This document shows positions 1 through 10,790 of a DNA stretch of 64,000 bases, in pieces (position 1 is the stretch's first letter; each line of letters starts with the position of its first letter). Position numbers and translations under genes: made by a program. Source of the DNA: Siphonodentalium dalli (lineage: Eukaryota > Mollusca > Scaphopoda > Gadilida > Siphonodentaliidae); the NCBI GenBank assembly GCA_032622095.1, contig CP136066.1, forward strand, positions 110,505,319 through 110,569,318. The letters are read 5' to 3'. The notes under the pieces were generated by a model. The model had not been told where the DNA came from, ran no database searches, and saw only the letters and a program-made list of their open reading frames with translations.

Positions 1-236
1 TGTCAATTTCACCCGAATGATACTTTGTTTTTTAACAATTTTGGAAGAACGTGCCACTCAAACACTTTTATCCGCCCGCCGTCGATAGTGGGTAGCCCGA
101 CTGCTGTATCAACTACTTCTGGTGACATCGCGAAAGCACCATATACACGTGCAGTTGTATACATAACAGCGCTGTAGAGTTGACAAAATGCAATTACAAC
201 ATAGACTCAATGCTGTAGTGTAGCATTTTTGACGAA
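1..236. other. no feature recognised
   Basis: I see no coding exon, RNA gene or clear repeat here. The LINE reverse-transcriptase homology to the right starts abruptly near 239, so this stretch is probably the flank into which the truncated LINE inserted. Confidence 0.4.
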
Positions 237-835
237 CTACTTTCTACTTCTCATATACGTTAACGATATTCATCAGAATTTAGAATCCCTGACGAGACTA
301 TATGCTGATGATACTTGTATCACTACAGCTGAAACTGTCCCGACCCTTCTTGTTACAAAAGTCAACAATGACATGGAAAAACTCACCGATTGGTCCAAAA
401 AATGGCTTGTCAATTTCCATCCCACCAAAACTACTCTCATTAGATTTCAAGTATCTCCTCAAAAAGATTCCCCAACATTGCAGCCAATTCTTTTTGGTGA
501 CGCCCAACTTGAGGAAATGGACTCTCAAAAACACCTCGGTTTAAACTTTCAATCAAATTTGGGATGGGACATTCAAATAAATGAAATAGTAAATCGTGTT
601 TCTGGTCGATTATCAATGCTTAGAAAAATGAAATATAAACTTAGCCGCAAATCCCTAAATTTAATGTACATATCTTACATTCTTCCTCTTATGGAATATG
701 GAGATATTATCTGGGACTGTTCCCCCGATTCTCTTCTAAATACATTAGACAAATTGCAGAAGCGGCTCGAATTATATCGGGCTTAACTCACTCATGTCCC
801 ACACATAGACTATTTATAGAATTGGGTTGGCAATC
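229..835 (+). pseudogene. 5'-truncated LINE reverse transcriptase fragment
   Basis: This is the C-terminal half of the reverse transcriptase of a non-LTR retrotransposon (Jockey/CR1-type, exact clade not fixed). The frame has no real initiator: the first codon is TTG, and homology begins inside the conserved block after motif B (LLLIYVNDI). The catalytic motif C is present as YADDT at residues 25-29, followed by the thumb-side pattern W-x-KKWLVNFHPTKT and a typical SYILPLMEYGDIIWD block. At about 765 the frame breaks. The homologous text (ARIISGLTHS, FIELGWQS) continues in another frame to about 835. Comparison with the second fragment at 1383-1494 shows four bases missing near 764, which explains the frameshift. 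The upstream RT motifs and any endonuclease domain are absent, so this is a dead copy. Confidence 0.85.
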
Positions 836-1340
836 ACTGCAAGATCGAAGAAAATATCATAAAGTATGTGAGTCCTCAATTTTCTCCACCAAATACATTG
901 TTAAAAGTTGTTTCAGTCGCGGCTATGACTTCCGCTTATATATTTGTACAATATCTGAGCTTGGGGTCGCCACAGGCCCAATAAGTGGTCATTTGTTTCT
1001 CTCAGGGCATAATTTACCATTGTCAACCCTTAATATATAATGTCAATAAGACACGCGGAATCTATCACGCTAAAGACATGCGCACAACACTCCATAGTCG
1101 GCGCTGTGCTGAGTTTACCGAGAGGATGTACGATTGCATGGTCACGGTCTCCTGCCACATTTTGACGAATAGTATAGTCTCATATTTCTTGGTGGACGAA
1201 GATAGAAAATGTCAATCTAAAATATGGCGTGTGGGGGGGGGGGGGGTGGTAACTCTATTGCTCATATCACAAATATGAGAAACAAAGTATGGAAGGATTA
1301 ATAACTTTACAAATATAATTCGACATTTCGTTCACACCTC
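836..1340. other. decayed LINE flank and unassigned sequence
   Basis: There may be a few more codons of the LINE C-terminus up to about 950. After that I recognise nothing. A run of 12 G occurs near 1233-1246. Confidence 0.4.
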
Positions 1341-1382
1341 TATGGAATCCTATTACGGCCACTTGCTAATAGCGCTTTCGGA

Positions 1383-1494
1383 ATTCTCTTCTAAATACAT
1401 TAGACAAATTGCACATAGAAGCGGCTCGAATTATATCGGGCTTAACTCACTCATGTCCCACACATAGACTATTTATAGAATTGGGTTGGCAATC
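1383..1494 (+). pseudogene. second LINE RT fragment, captured in the foldback arm
   Basis: This is about 110 bp nearly identical to 738-831, in the same orientation. It contains four bases (in GCACATAGAAG) that the first copy lacks, and these keep the RT frame open: LDKLHIEAARIISGLT. It therefore descends from a more intact LINE copy than its neighbour. It sits inside the left arm of the foldback element, where the right arm has no such sequence. Confidence 0.8.
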
Positions 1495-1517
1495 ACGCCA
1501 TTACGGCGCACTTTTTG

Positions 1518-1582
1518 TCGCTTTCGGCGCTTTCGGCGCTTTCGGCGCTTTCGGCGCTTTCGGCGCTTTCGGCGCTTTCGGC
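1518..1582 (+). repeat. 9-bp tandem repeat CGCTTTCGG
   Basis: About seven perfect copies of a 9-bp unit (GCGCTTTCG permuted) form part of the left arm. Every frame stays open, which gives spurious peptides of Phe-Gly-Ala or Arg-Phe-Arg. Confidence 0.9.
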
Positions 1583-1867
1583 GCACCGCGCCGAAAGCGA
1601 CAAAATATGCGCCATTAGTGCAATCGGCGCGGTGCGCCATTAGTGCATTCGGCGCGGTGCGCCATTAGCGCGGTGCGCCGAAAGCGACAAAATATGCGCC
1701 ATTAGCGCATGTACAATTAAGTATGTGATCACCCCAGCAGGGGTGCCGGAAGAGGGGGCAGACCCAAGCTTCAGTTGAGGCCAGTCTAGATGCTAGGATT
1801 TGTGATTTTCTTGTACAGTTTTCAAAAAAATTTCTCACACTGCGTTGAACAACAATGGTCAGGCATT

Positions 1868-2060
1868 AGCACTAAGGTGCAAGGGGGGGGGGATGCAAAT
1901 GGAATTATGTAAAATTTGTGTTTTGTCTGATTCTGATTCAAGGAGGTACAGTTGGAATTTCCCAAGGTGGACACCCCCAACGGAGACCCTCTAGCCACAT
2001 CCCTGGGACCGTCTGATCGGAATGAGTACCTTTAACTACCCACAAAGGAGGGACCAGGAC
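1868..2060 (+). repeat. dispersed G-rich repeat (GGGTGCAAATGGAATT family), copy 1
   Basis: It shares GATGCAAATGGAATT, a TTCAAGG...GTACAGTTGGAATTT block and AACGGAGACCCTCTAGCCAC with copies at 8160-8310 and, inverted, at 30786-30990. It lies within the core of the foldback element. Confidence 0.75.
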
Positions 2061-2842
2061 CACACGGCCACAATCATTTTAAATCTGAATAATGACAAAT
2101 TATAGCATTTGGATGTCTATCTACAGCAAACTTCAGCCCCTCCCTTTTAAAATTGATACATAGGCCTATACATTGTACATATGGCCATGCCCGATCTGTG
2201 CAGGGGCGCCGGAAGCATCCAAGGGCAGGGGGCAGAGCCTACAAAAAGGGCACTTTTCTGCAAAAAAAAGGGCATTTTCTCCGCAAAATCGGAAAAATAA
2301 CCATAAATTCATTGTGGCGAAAATCCCTATTTTAAAGGTATTTGTCGGTTTTTATGGCCGTTTTGTGACAAAATTGACAAAAAATTTATATTCCTTGTGA
2401 AATTGGTGGTATTTGGACAAAAAAAGTCACATTTTACTGTAAAAACATGAGATTAAACACACAAAAAGCATTTTCTTTCTCCAGAAAAAGGGCAAGTCCT
2501 GCCCCCGCTCGCCCCCTTGGTCAAGGGCAGGGGGTCAGCTGCCCCATCTGCCCCCTCTTCCGGCACCCCTGCTGGGGTGATCACATACTTAATTGTACAT
2601 GCGCTAATGGCGCATATTTTGTCGCTTTCGGCGCACCGCGCTAATGGCGCACCGCGCCGAATGCACTAATGGCGCACCGCGCCGATTGCTCTAATGGCGC
2701 ATATTTTGTCGCTTTCGGCGCTTTCGGCGCGCGCCGAACAACGCTAATGGCGCACATTTTGTCGCTTTCGGCGCATCGCGCCAAAAGCGACAAAAAGTGC
2801 GCCGAAAGCGCCATTAGCAAGTGGCCGTAATAGGATTCCATA

Positions 2843-3019
2843 CTATGCACATCAGAACGTCTTCGGTGTCTATTCGGTGAACCAACTTCGTGTTATCTAT
2901 TTTAACAGTGAATATATTTACGAACAACAGAGCATTCCGAAACCACGACACATCAAACGCGATTATAATTGTATCATAGTATCACAGCACAATGTTTCCA
3001 CAAGCACTCTTAATAGTTT
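2843..3019. other. short unassigned spacer
   Basis: This lies between the foldback element and the tandem duplication. No feature is recognised. Confidence 0.4.
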
Positions 3020-3312
3020 CCCATAGAAGGCGTTTAGTGAACCAAATGGGGAACCCAAAGGAGCTAGGCGTTTTGTGAACCAAATTGGGAACCCAAATGA
3101 ACTATTTGTATCTATGTTCTTGTTCTATCAGGAGAACCATATAGAGAACAAAATCATTCTTGGTTCTCCCCTCAGGACAAATGAGGGAGTGTGGACTTTG
3201 GTTCTTTATTTTTGGTTCTTCGTGAAGAAACAAATCATGTATATGTTTGGTTCCATATTTTGGTTCTTTATTACCAAGATATGTAATTTGGGTTCTTAGC
3301 TTGGTTCTCCTA

Positions 3313-3529
3313 CAGTAATGCCCTAAGTAATCGACCTCTTAACCACAGCAGAATTATGGGTAACTTTACAGGATTTAGTCGGAAATATGGCTTGTTGCCA
3401 TTCATAGGAAAGCTCTCGCCGAGAGCTTTCCTATGAATGGCAACAAGCCATATTTCCGACTAAATCCTGTAAAGTTACCCATAATTCTGATGTGGTTAAG
3501 AGGTCGATTACTTAATTAGGGCATTACCG
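3313..3529. mobile_element. TA-flanked foldback MITE (CAGTAATGCCCTAA family), copy a
   Basis: This nearly perfect palindrome is flanked by TA. Its ends are CAGTAATGCCCTAAGTAATC and the complement. The arms fold through TTACAGGATTTAGTCGG and GGCTTGTTGCCATTCAT to a centre at CTCTCGCCGAGAG. TA flanks and a CAG start are typical of Tc1/mariner-type MITEs. It has no coding capacity. Confidence 0.85.
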
Positions 3530-3532
3530 TAC

Positions 3533-3695
3533 ATAAGGATTAACTGTCATGTGGACTGTTTTTATGGAGATGTAACCGTGAGGTAAGTGGTCATAACTTG
3601 TGTAAAACCCGAAGAGGGTTTTACATACAAGTTATGACCACTTACCTCACGGTTACATCTCCATAAAAACAGTCAACATGACAGTTAATCCTTAT
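3533..3695. mobile_element. second foldback element, copy 1
   Basis: The palindrome's ends are ATAAGGATTAACTGTCATG and its complement. The arms contain GTAACCGTGAGGTAAGTGGT, and the loop is near GTAAAACCCGAAGAGGGTTTTAC. It follows the previous MITE by three bases. It is non-coding, and its superfamily is unknown. Confidence 0.8.
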
Positions 3696-5047
3696 ATTTA
3701 TATACATTTAGAGAAAAAGCCACTTTTGTAAATGTATTTAAATCGAAAAGTGTATCGTGACAAAACCAGCCCAAAATAACCCTTGGCAAAAGTTAACAGG
3801 AACAATTTCTTTATATTGAAACCTGATGATTTAATTTAAGTCAATCTTGCGCGAGTCCAAATGCGCCCAAAACATTACGCGTTTTTCTTTCCGGTATCGT
3901 TGACGTATCGATGTAATTATGGGCTTGCAGTTATGAGCTGTTGAGCGTTCACCGAGAAATAACTGCAACTAGTCACGTGGGCGCCGACCAATCGAAATGC
4001 TGGATTTAGTAATAATCACACTTAGTATGTAAATATATGCCATTGACGTCAGATGTCATACCGATGTCTTGAACTCAGGTAATGGACACTTCAGAAATTA
4101 TGCCCAGTACAGTCTGACCCGGGGTTAAAAATCGCGATTTTTTTTTATTTGTTTGATTGGATAGGCCTAGCTATCTCCCCAGTCTTAGACAACAACGAAT
4201 CGACCAGACGACCTGATTGGTATTAAAAAAAATTGGGGGCTAAATTGTTGAAGATTGTGTATTGGAGCGTTCACGAATCTAATTTACAGTTGTGTAATTC
4301 TCGTCTTCCAATTATAGTCGGACGACCACCGACAATCATTCGTACCCTCGGAGCACCACCGACACTCATTCCTACGTCTAATTGTTTAGCTCGATATTTA
4401 TGCCGGTGGAAAACAAAGGCACTTATTCCACATATCCACTGTAAATCAACAAACAATGTTTATTAATTATTCCATCATGTTGCTCAAGATTACTACGGAA
4501 TAAATTAACAATTCCTCTAACACATGTTATGTTAAATATTGATTATATGCTTCCCCATTAAATAGTGGGAAATTGCCGCAACGTAAATATCGTATTTAGT
4601 GTCTAGACCGACAGTAAATATATCATTGTTTTATTCAAATATGATATCTTCCCTGTCGCTTACTTCCGGTAAAATCACCGAATAATAGTGAACGAATTTC
4701 AATGCGTGACGTGCGGAACTACCTGTATGGAGACTTGTTTAAACTGAAAAAAAACCCATAGAAGGCGTTTAGTGAACCAAATGGGGAACCCAAAGGAGCT
4801 AGGCGTTTTGTGAACCAAATTGGGAACCCAAATGAACTATTTGTATCTATGTTCTTGTTCTATCAGGAGAACCATATAGAGAACAAAATCATTCTTGGTT
4901 CTCCCCTCAGGACAAATGAGGGAGTGTGGACTTTGGTTCTTTATTTTTGGTTCTTCGTGAAGAAACAAATCATGTATATGTTTGGTTCCATATTTTGGTT
5001 CTTTATTACCAAGATATGTAATTTGGGTTCTTAGCTTGGTTCTCCTA

Positions 5048-5264
5048 CAGTAATGCCCTAAGTAATCGACCTCTTAACCACAGCAGAATTATGGGTAACT
5101 TTACAGGATTTAGTCGGAAATATGGCTTGTTGCCATTCATAGGAAAGCTCTCGGCGAGAGCTTTCCTATGAATGGCAACAAGCCATATTTCCGACTAAAT
5201 CCTGTAAAGTTACCCATAATTCTGATGTGGTTAAGAGGTCGATTACTTAATTAGGGCATTACCG
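5048..5264. mobile_element. TA-flanked foldback MITE, copy b
   Basis: This is the same element as at 3313-3529, carried in the second duplicate. Confidence 0.85.
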
Positions 5265-5267
5265 TAC

Positions 5268-5430
5268 ATAAGGATTAACTGTCATGTGGACTGTTTTTAT
5301 GGAGATGTAACCGTGAGGTAAGTGGTCATAACTTGTGTAAAACCCGAAGAGGGTTTTACATACAAGTTATGACCACTTACCTCACGGTTACATCTCCATA
5401 AAAACAGTCAACATGACAGTTAATCCTTAT
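5268..5430. mobile_element. second foldback element, copy 2
   Basis: This is the same element as at 3533-3695, in the second duplicate. Confidence 0.8.
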
Positions 5431-6487
5431 ATTTATATACATTTAGAGAAAAAGCCACTTTTGTAAATGTATTTAAATCGAAAAGTGTATCGTGACAAAA
5501 CCAGCCCAAAATAACCCTTGGCAAAAGTTAACAGGAACAATTTCTTTATATTGAAACCTGATGATTTAATTTAAGTCAATCTTGCGCGAGTCCAAATGCG
5601 CCCAAAACATTACGCGTTTTTCTTTCCGGTATCGTTGACGTATCGATGTAATTATGGGCTTGCAGTTATGAGCTGTTGAGCGTTCACCGAGAAATAACTG
5701 CAACTAGTCACGTGGGCGCCGACCAATCGAAATGCTGGATTTAGTAATAATCACACTTAGTATGTAAATATATGCCATTGACGTCAGATGTCATACCGAT
5801 GTCTTGAACTCAGGTAATGGACACTTCAGAAATTATGCCCAGTACAGTCTGACCCGGGGTTAAAAATCGCGATTTTTTTTATTTGTTTGATTGGATAGGC
5901 CTAGCTATCTCCCCAGTCTTAGACAACAACGAATCGACCAGACGACCTGATTGGTATTAAAAAAAATTGGGGGCTAAATTGTTGAAGATTGTGTATTGGA
6001 GCGTTCACGAATCTAATTTACAGTTGTGTAATTCTCGTCTTCCAATTATAGTCGGACGACCACCGACAATCATTCGTACCGTCGGAGCACCACCGACACT
6101 CATTCCTACGTCTAATTGTTTAGCTCGATATTTATGCCGGTGGAAAACAAAGGCACTTATTCCACATATCCACTGTAAATCAACAAACAATGTTTATTAA
6201 TTATTCCATCATGTTGCTCAAGATTACTACGGAATAAATTAACAATTCCTCTAACACATGTTATGTTAATATTGATTATATGCTTCCCCATTAAATAGTG
6301 GGAAATTGCCGCAACGTAAATATCGTATTTAGTGTCTAGACCGACAGTAAATATATCATTGTGTTATTCAAATATGATATCTTCCCTGTCGCTTACTTCC
6401 GGTAAAATCACCGAATAATAGTGAACGAATTCCAATGCGTGACGTGCGGAACTACCTGTATGGAGACTTGTTTAAACTGAAAAAAAT

Positions 6488-6919
6488 AATTTATTTCGTG
6501 ATTAGAATGTCATCTTATTGTTATTTGGGATAATAAATTGGTAACGATAATGGAAGATAATGGAGGCCTAATTACTTGTGTGATAATTTGTGGGAACTAT
6601 TTTCTTTAGCGGACGACTAATTTCTCGCCATTTGAAAGTGGTTCGTTGGTTATCAGCTGGCCAACAACAACAATCAATTTCAACTGAAATTATTTGGCAT
6701 TAATTAAGGAATATTAATACATTAAAATTAAACCAAGATATTCCATGACTGGATGGGGTCCCCCATTGGCTCAGTTGGAAAGTTGCATGGTCTATTGTGC
6801 CAACATAAACCGTCCACCACAGGCGAAGCTGCGTGGTTCTCTATATTGTTATTTGTTATCCACGCAAAAGGAGGGTGCCCCAAACGTGACAAGATTGTCA
6901 GTTGCTTCCCGGTGGTCTG
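6488..6919. other. unassigned stretch
   Basis: It is non-coding as far as I can see. TGGCTCAGTTGG near 6767 resembles a tRNA A box, but I find no B box at tRNA spacing. Confidence 0.4.
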
Positions 6920-8060
6920 TAGTCTGGTCGATAAAAGGATTGACCTAGAATAAATTTGGATCAAGTTGGTTTTTAAACCATTTTGAAGAGGAATATATCC
7001 TCTATAACATATACAAAAATCCGCTAAAATCCGCTTTGAGCATTTTTTTGTAATTCAAGATGGCGTGCAAGATGGCTGCCATTTCCGTTAAGACAGTTTG
7101 ATGCAATTATATTGAGAAAATCTTGTCATATGTATACACAGGTATACAATTTTGTGAAGCTAAGACATAACACCATCTTTTTTGTGCCAAAATTGGAATT
7201 CTCTATCCAAGATGGCCGCCAAAATGGCGGCTGAAAGTGGAAATTTTTACGTTTTTAACTAATATCTTTAAGACAAGTTGATGCTGTTTGGAACTGGTTC
7301 AGAATTGTGACTTTATTTTGTACTTGGCATATTAACTTACCATTCATGGGGTCCCCACGTCTTCCGATAAATAAAACAATTCGAGTTTACAGAACGCGGT
7401 ATAACATATCACAAAATATCAACATTGGGATTCTAGTCATATTCCATTAACAAATTGGAAAAACTGTGCTTTCTATTTTTTATTGATATTCCAACTCAAT
7501 GGTACCAAAATTGTCACGTTTTTCTCAAAAGGCCTGCCAATATGGCGGACAAAATATGGAAAATGGTAAATATTTGCCCAGCGTGCCATGCAACTGCTAA
7601 CAAGTTGTGGTTGATGCACACAATTGACAATATTCTGTCTGTATACATAGAATACTAACATTTTTGATGCACTTTGGTTAATTATTACTATTTTAACTGC
7701 TGAAATTATCAGAATTATTCGACATCAAAATCTGCAAAAAAAATCACTTTTCAGGTTTCAACCATTTTTTAAAAGTAAAATGGAACTATCTTTGGTATCA
7801 AAGGTGTTTATGGTTAGATATGTGTTAACTTTGTCACACTGATGAGTTTTAGACTAAATTACTCACGATGGCTTGCAAAATGGCAACCAACATGAGGTAA
7901 AATGTTCATTTGTCACATATATTCCGAAAATTATTCTCTGCTGTACAGAAAAGGTAGCAAATTGTGACTCACTTGGTTAATAAACATGCTAATTAATCAA
8001 CTAAATGTTCTATTCTGGTACATGTCCAGCAGTTGGAAATTTCATTCATGACACAACATT
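6920..8060 (+). repeat. dispersed repeat K, left copy
   Basis: A long non-coding repeat with AAGATGGCNGCCA-type motifs. The part from about 7070 to 7800 reappears inverted at 10790-11490. Other parts reappear at 19895-20341, 22538-22850 and 26320-26690. Shared landmarks include GTGAAGCTAAGACATAACACC, GCAATTATATTGAG and CACTTGGTTAATAAACATGC. It has no TIRs or ORF that would identify its class. Confidence 0.75.
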
Positions 8061-8159
8061 AGTTGGACATTCATTTCACACCGTATATAGGTTTGAATTG
8101 TTCTCATTGTTTGATTTGTTTTTCAACCAGTAAAAGTTGGTAATTTTCCAATCTTAGGG

Positions 8160-8310
8160 TGTGTCAGGTTGGATATTTCCAAGGGGGTGCAAATGGAATT
8201 CTGCGAACACCTGTGAGATTGATGTTTGGTTCAAGGGGGTGCAGTTGGCCGGAAATTTGATGGAGCACTCCCATGGGAAACCTCTAGCCACGTCCCTAGA
8301 ACTTGTACGT
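8160..8310 (+). repeat. dispersed G-rich repeat, copy 2
   Basis: It contains AAGGGGGTGCAAATGGAATT and CCTCTAGCCACGTCCCTAGA. It is related to 1868-2060 and to the inverted copy at 30786-30990. Confidence 0.7.
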
Positions 8311-8779
8311 GTAGGTACTTAATCAATACATTGACTGACATTTCCACTATATAGTCCTGAGATCCTATAATAAGCTTTACATTTGTGTTTGTGCGATTGG
8401 GAGATGCATTACACGTGCGATCACAAGACCACAACATTAGCTTCATGGGCAAAGCTTTATTTTCCAACTAATGTACAGAACGTTGGCCAAAAAATGCCTG
8501 TGTTTCTGCACTATGCAGAGACTATTGTGCAAAACGACTGCATTTAACGAAACAAAACATTTTAAATATGAAATTGCTATCAGACTAGATAGTACATACG
8601 TGTATCTGATAATCCATCGATATCATATAATCCTACTATTTCTTGAATAAGAAGGAACATATAATAACGAACAAAGCAGAAGACATATCCATGCAAGTTC
8701 AAGTGAATTCGGTCAATGGTGACGTATCCGCCGAATTTGAAATCGACATGCGTTCGGGCGGTATTTTATGGATGGAATT
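8311..8779. other. unassigned stretch
   Basis: I recognise no gene or repeat here. Confidence 0.4.
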
Positions 8780-9430
8780 ATGAAATGAACATGTCCACCT
8801 GTGTGCTTTTTACGTATATATTGAGTGACTGTGTGGCCATGGGTGGGATGTACATGTGTACATTGGGTGGCTGTATTGGAATGAGTGGGTACATGTGTTG
8901 GCTGTATGGTAATGGATGGGGTGTATGTATAAATAGGAAGAGTTTGTATGGTTATGAGCAATGTGTATATGTGTACATGGAACGACTGCACGGTCATTGT
9001 TGTTGAAGGGTGGCTGTAGTCCTATGGGTGGGTGTATATGTATACATGTGTTCGCTGTATGGATCAACAGGGAGGGGTTTTATGGTTTATGGGCAATGTG
9101 TATAGGCATAGATGGAATGAATGTACGGTCATTGTTGTTGAAGTGTAAGCGCATACCTGGAGTACAGTTTGGTGGTCATTGGCGGGCTTGTGTATATAGA
9201 AAGTGACCCCATGGTCATATGTATAGGATGTATATGTTTATCTGTTGTGGCTGTATTGTCATTGGTGTGTGCACATCTACACAGCGAATAGCTGAATGAT
9301 CATGGATGTAGTGTATAGGTGTACAGCGAGTGGCTGAATTGTCATGGTTGAGCTGTATTTGAAAGTCTGGAATGTAAGAATGACCCGTGTGTGCGGTGTA
9401 TTGGTATTTCTAGAATGACTGTATGGAAAT
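8780..9430 (+). repeat. degenerate minisatellite (TATGGTCATGGGTGNGGTGTATAT)
   Basis: About 40-bp irregular repeats built from GTATATGTGTACAT, GAGTGACTGTATGG and GTCATGGGTG. Both strands stay open over short stretches because of the sequence bias, giving shadow ORFs rich in Tyr/Cys/Gly or Thr/His. The same minisatellite occurs at 10060-10790 and, inverted, at 22960-23325, 24041-24370 and 26995-27352. Confidence 0.8.
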
Positions 9431-9435
9431 TGATG

Positions 9436-9438
<3 letters not shown>

Positions 9439-9491
<53 letters not shown>
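9439..9491. repeat. (TA)n microsatellite
   Basis: About 26 uninterrupted TA units directly precede the SINE-like element. Confidence 0.98.
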
Positions 9492-9950
9492 TAGCCGATG
9501 AGCCCGACGTTGTCCGGGCTATTCAAAAACCAAATTTCAAGTCGATAGCCATTCAAAAACCAAATTTCAAGTCGATAGCTCCACCCGTTTCCGAGATCTG
9601 GTTTGCGCATGCGCGAAGCTGGCGTCGCACGGGCTCGGCGACCCGATAAAATTCGTATCCGGGGCAAGATACATTCACATAGCAAATTTCAAGTCGATAG
9701 CTCCACCCGTTTCCGAGATCTCGTCTGCGCATGCGCTGCACGGGCGTCGCACGGGGTAGCCAATACGACAACGACCGTGTCCGTGTGATTTTACCCCTAG
9801 ATAGGAAGTTTGGTCTCGATCGGTGGAGAATCGTAGATTTGTATCAATGACAGACAGACAAACAGATAGATTGTATCAAAATATATAAGAGAGATATGTA
9901 AATTAGATAGATTGTATCAAAATATATAGGAGAGATATGTAAATTATCTA
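9491..9950 (+). mobile_element. SINE/RTE-type retroelement, copy 1
   Basis: It starts CTAGCCGATGAGCCCGACG, has the body motif AAATTTCAAGTCGATAGCTC twice, and ends with GACAGACAGACAAACAGATA and ATCAAAATATATAAGAGAG. This head and tail layout is typical of RTE-mobilised elements in marine invertebrates. The final segment with AGATTGTATCAAAATATATA is repeated at about 9905 and 10050. It does not code for protein. Confidence 0.65.
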
Positions 9951-10059
9951 CACACCATTACTGATGTTTGTCAAAGTTTAGTGGGGTATATCAATACTCA
10001 TTCACGATCATATCATTGAGGTCCGGAGGATGTGGGTTATCTCTCGAATACAGATTGTA

Positions 10060-10790
10060 TCAAAATATATAGGAGAGATATATACACACATATGGAGTGA
10101 CTATATGGTCATGGGTTAGGTGTATTTGTGTATATTGAGTGGCTATATGGACATGGTGTGGCCAATATGTATATAGGGAGTGCCAGTATGGCAAGCTTAA
10201 TGGTGAGGTGAATTGGTATGCAGGGGTGACTGTATGATCACGAATGTGGTTTATGAGTACACAGCGAGAGGCTGAATTATCATGGGTGAGGTGTATATGC
10301 AAGTCTAGAGTGTATGAATGGCCGTGTGCGCGGTGTGGGACATTGGACTATCTGCAAGGCCATTGGTGAGGTTTATATATATACTATATATACATGGAGT
10401 GACTCTATGGTTTTGGGTTGGGTGTATATATAAAGGTTGAGTGGTTATATCGCCATGGATGTCGCAAATATATATACAGGGAGTGACTGTATGACCAAAT
10501 ATGTATACAAGAAGTGACATGTGATCATGATTGTGGCGAACAGGTATACCAGGAGAGATTATATGGTCATGTGTGGGGTGTATACGTATATATTGAGTGC
10601 TATATGTGGCAAATATATATACATGGAGTGACTGTATGACCAATTCTGATGCGAATAAGTATACACATGTTATTGTATGTCCATGAATGTAGTGAATAGG
10701 TATATAGGTCCTGACTATATGGTCATGTGTGAGGTGTAAGTATACCTGGTGTGCCTGCCTGGTTACTCAAGGATATATGGCCATGTGTTG
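10060..10790 (+). repeat. degenerate minisatellite, second block
   Basis: The same ~40-bp motif as at 8780-9430 (GGAGTGACTGTATGGTCATG and variants). The 112-codon minus-strand frame here is a low-complexity shadow. Confidence 0.75.

Larger units (their letters stand above)
1341..2842. mobile_element. long foldback element with GCGC-rich subterminal repeats
   Basis: The outer ends are inverted copies: TATGGAATCCTATTACGGCC starts at 1341 and its complement ends at 2842. The arms are made of repeats such as GCGCCATTAGCGC, GGCGCGGTGCGCC and TCGCTTTCGGCGC. The inner arm borders are also inverted: GTGATCACCCCAGCAGGGGT near 1727 against its complement near 2563. The left arm is interrupted by a LINE fragment (1383-1494). 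The core, about 1780-2520, contains a dispersed G-rich repeat and non-coding text. No transposase frame is visible, so it is non-autonomous. I cannot assign a superfamily and see no convincing target duplication. Confidence 0.75.
3020..4754 (+). repeat. tandem duplication, copy 1 (1,735 bp)
   Basis: The sequence from CCCATAGAAGGCG to GAAAAAAAA is repeated immediately at 4755. The copies differ by only a handful of changes: a poly-T length near 4140, C/G near 4347, a one-base deletion near 4544 and single substitutions near 4633 and 4697. Each copy has two foldback elements and short open frames (74 and 77 codons) that match nothing I know. The left edge has an internal 42-bp direct repeat around GTGAACCAAAT. 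This is either a recent duplication or an assembly artefact. Confidence 0.95.
4755..6487 (+). repeat. tandem duplication, copy 2
   Basis: This is the second copy of the 1,735-bp unit and ends at GTTTAAACTGAAAAAA. See copy 1 for the differences. The centre of the first palindrome reads CTCTCGGCGAGAG here, against CTCTCGCCGAGAG in copy 1. Confidence 0.95.

Noticed and set aside
1409-1668. Frames with Phe-Gly-Ala or Arg-Phe-Arg repeats
   Set aside because: They are produced by the 9-bp tandem repeat in the foldback arm.
3075-6200. Duplicated short frames of 61-77 codons
   Set aside because: They look duplicated only because the 1.7-kb unit is duplicated. No motif, and the opposite-strand frames are equally open.
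6760-6800. tRNA or tRNA-derived SINE head
   Set aside because: TGGCTCAGTTGG resembles an A box, but no B box or cloverleaf can be drawn at the right distance.
8713-9206. Overlapping frames of 81-96 codons on both strands
   Set aside because: They lie in degenerate minisatellite with strong base bias. The peptides are low-complexity and the frames are open on both strands.
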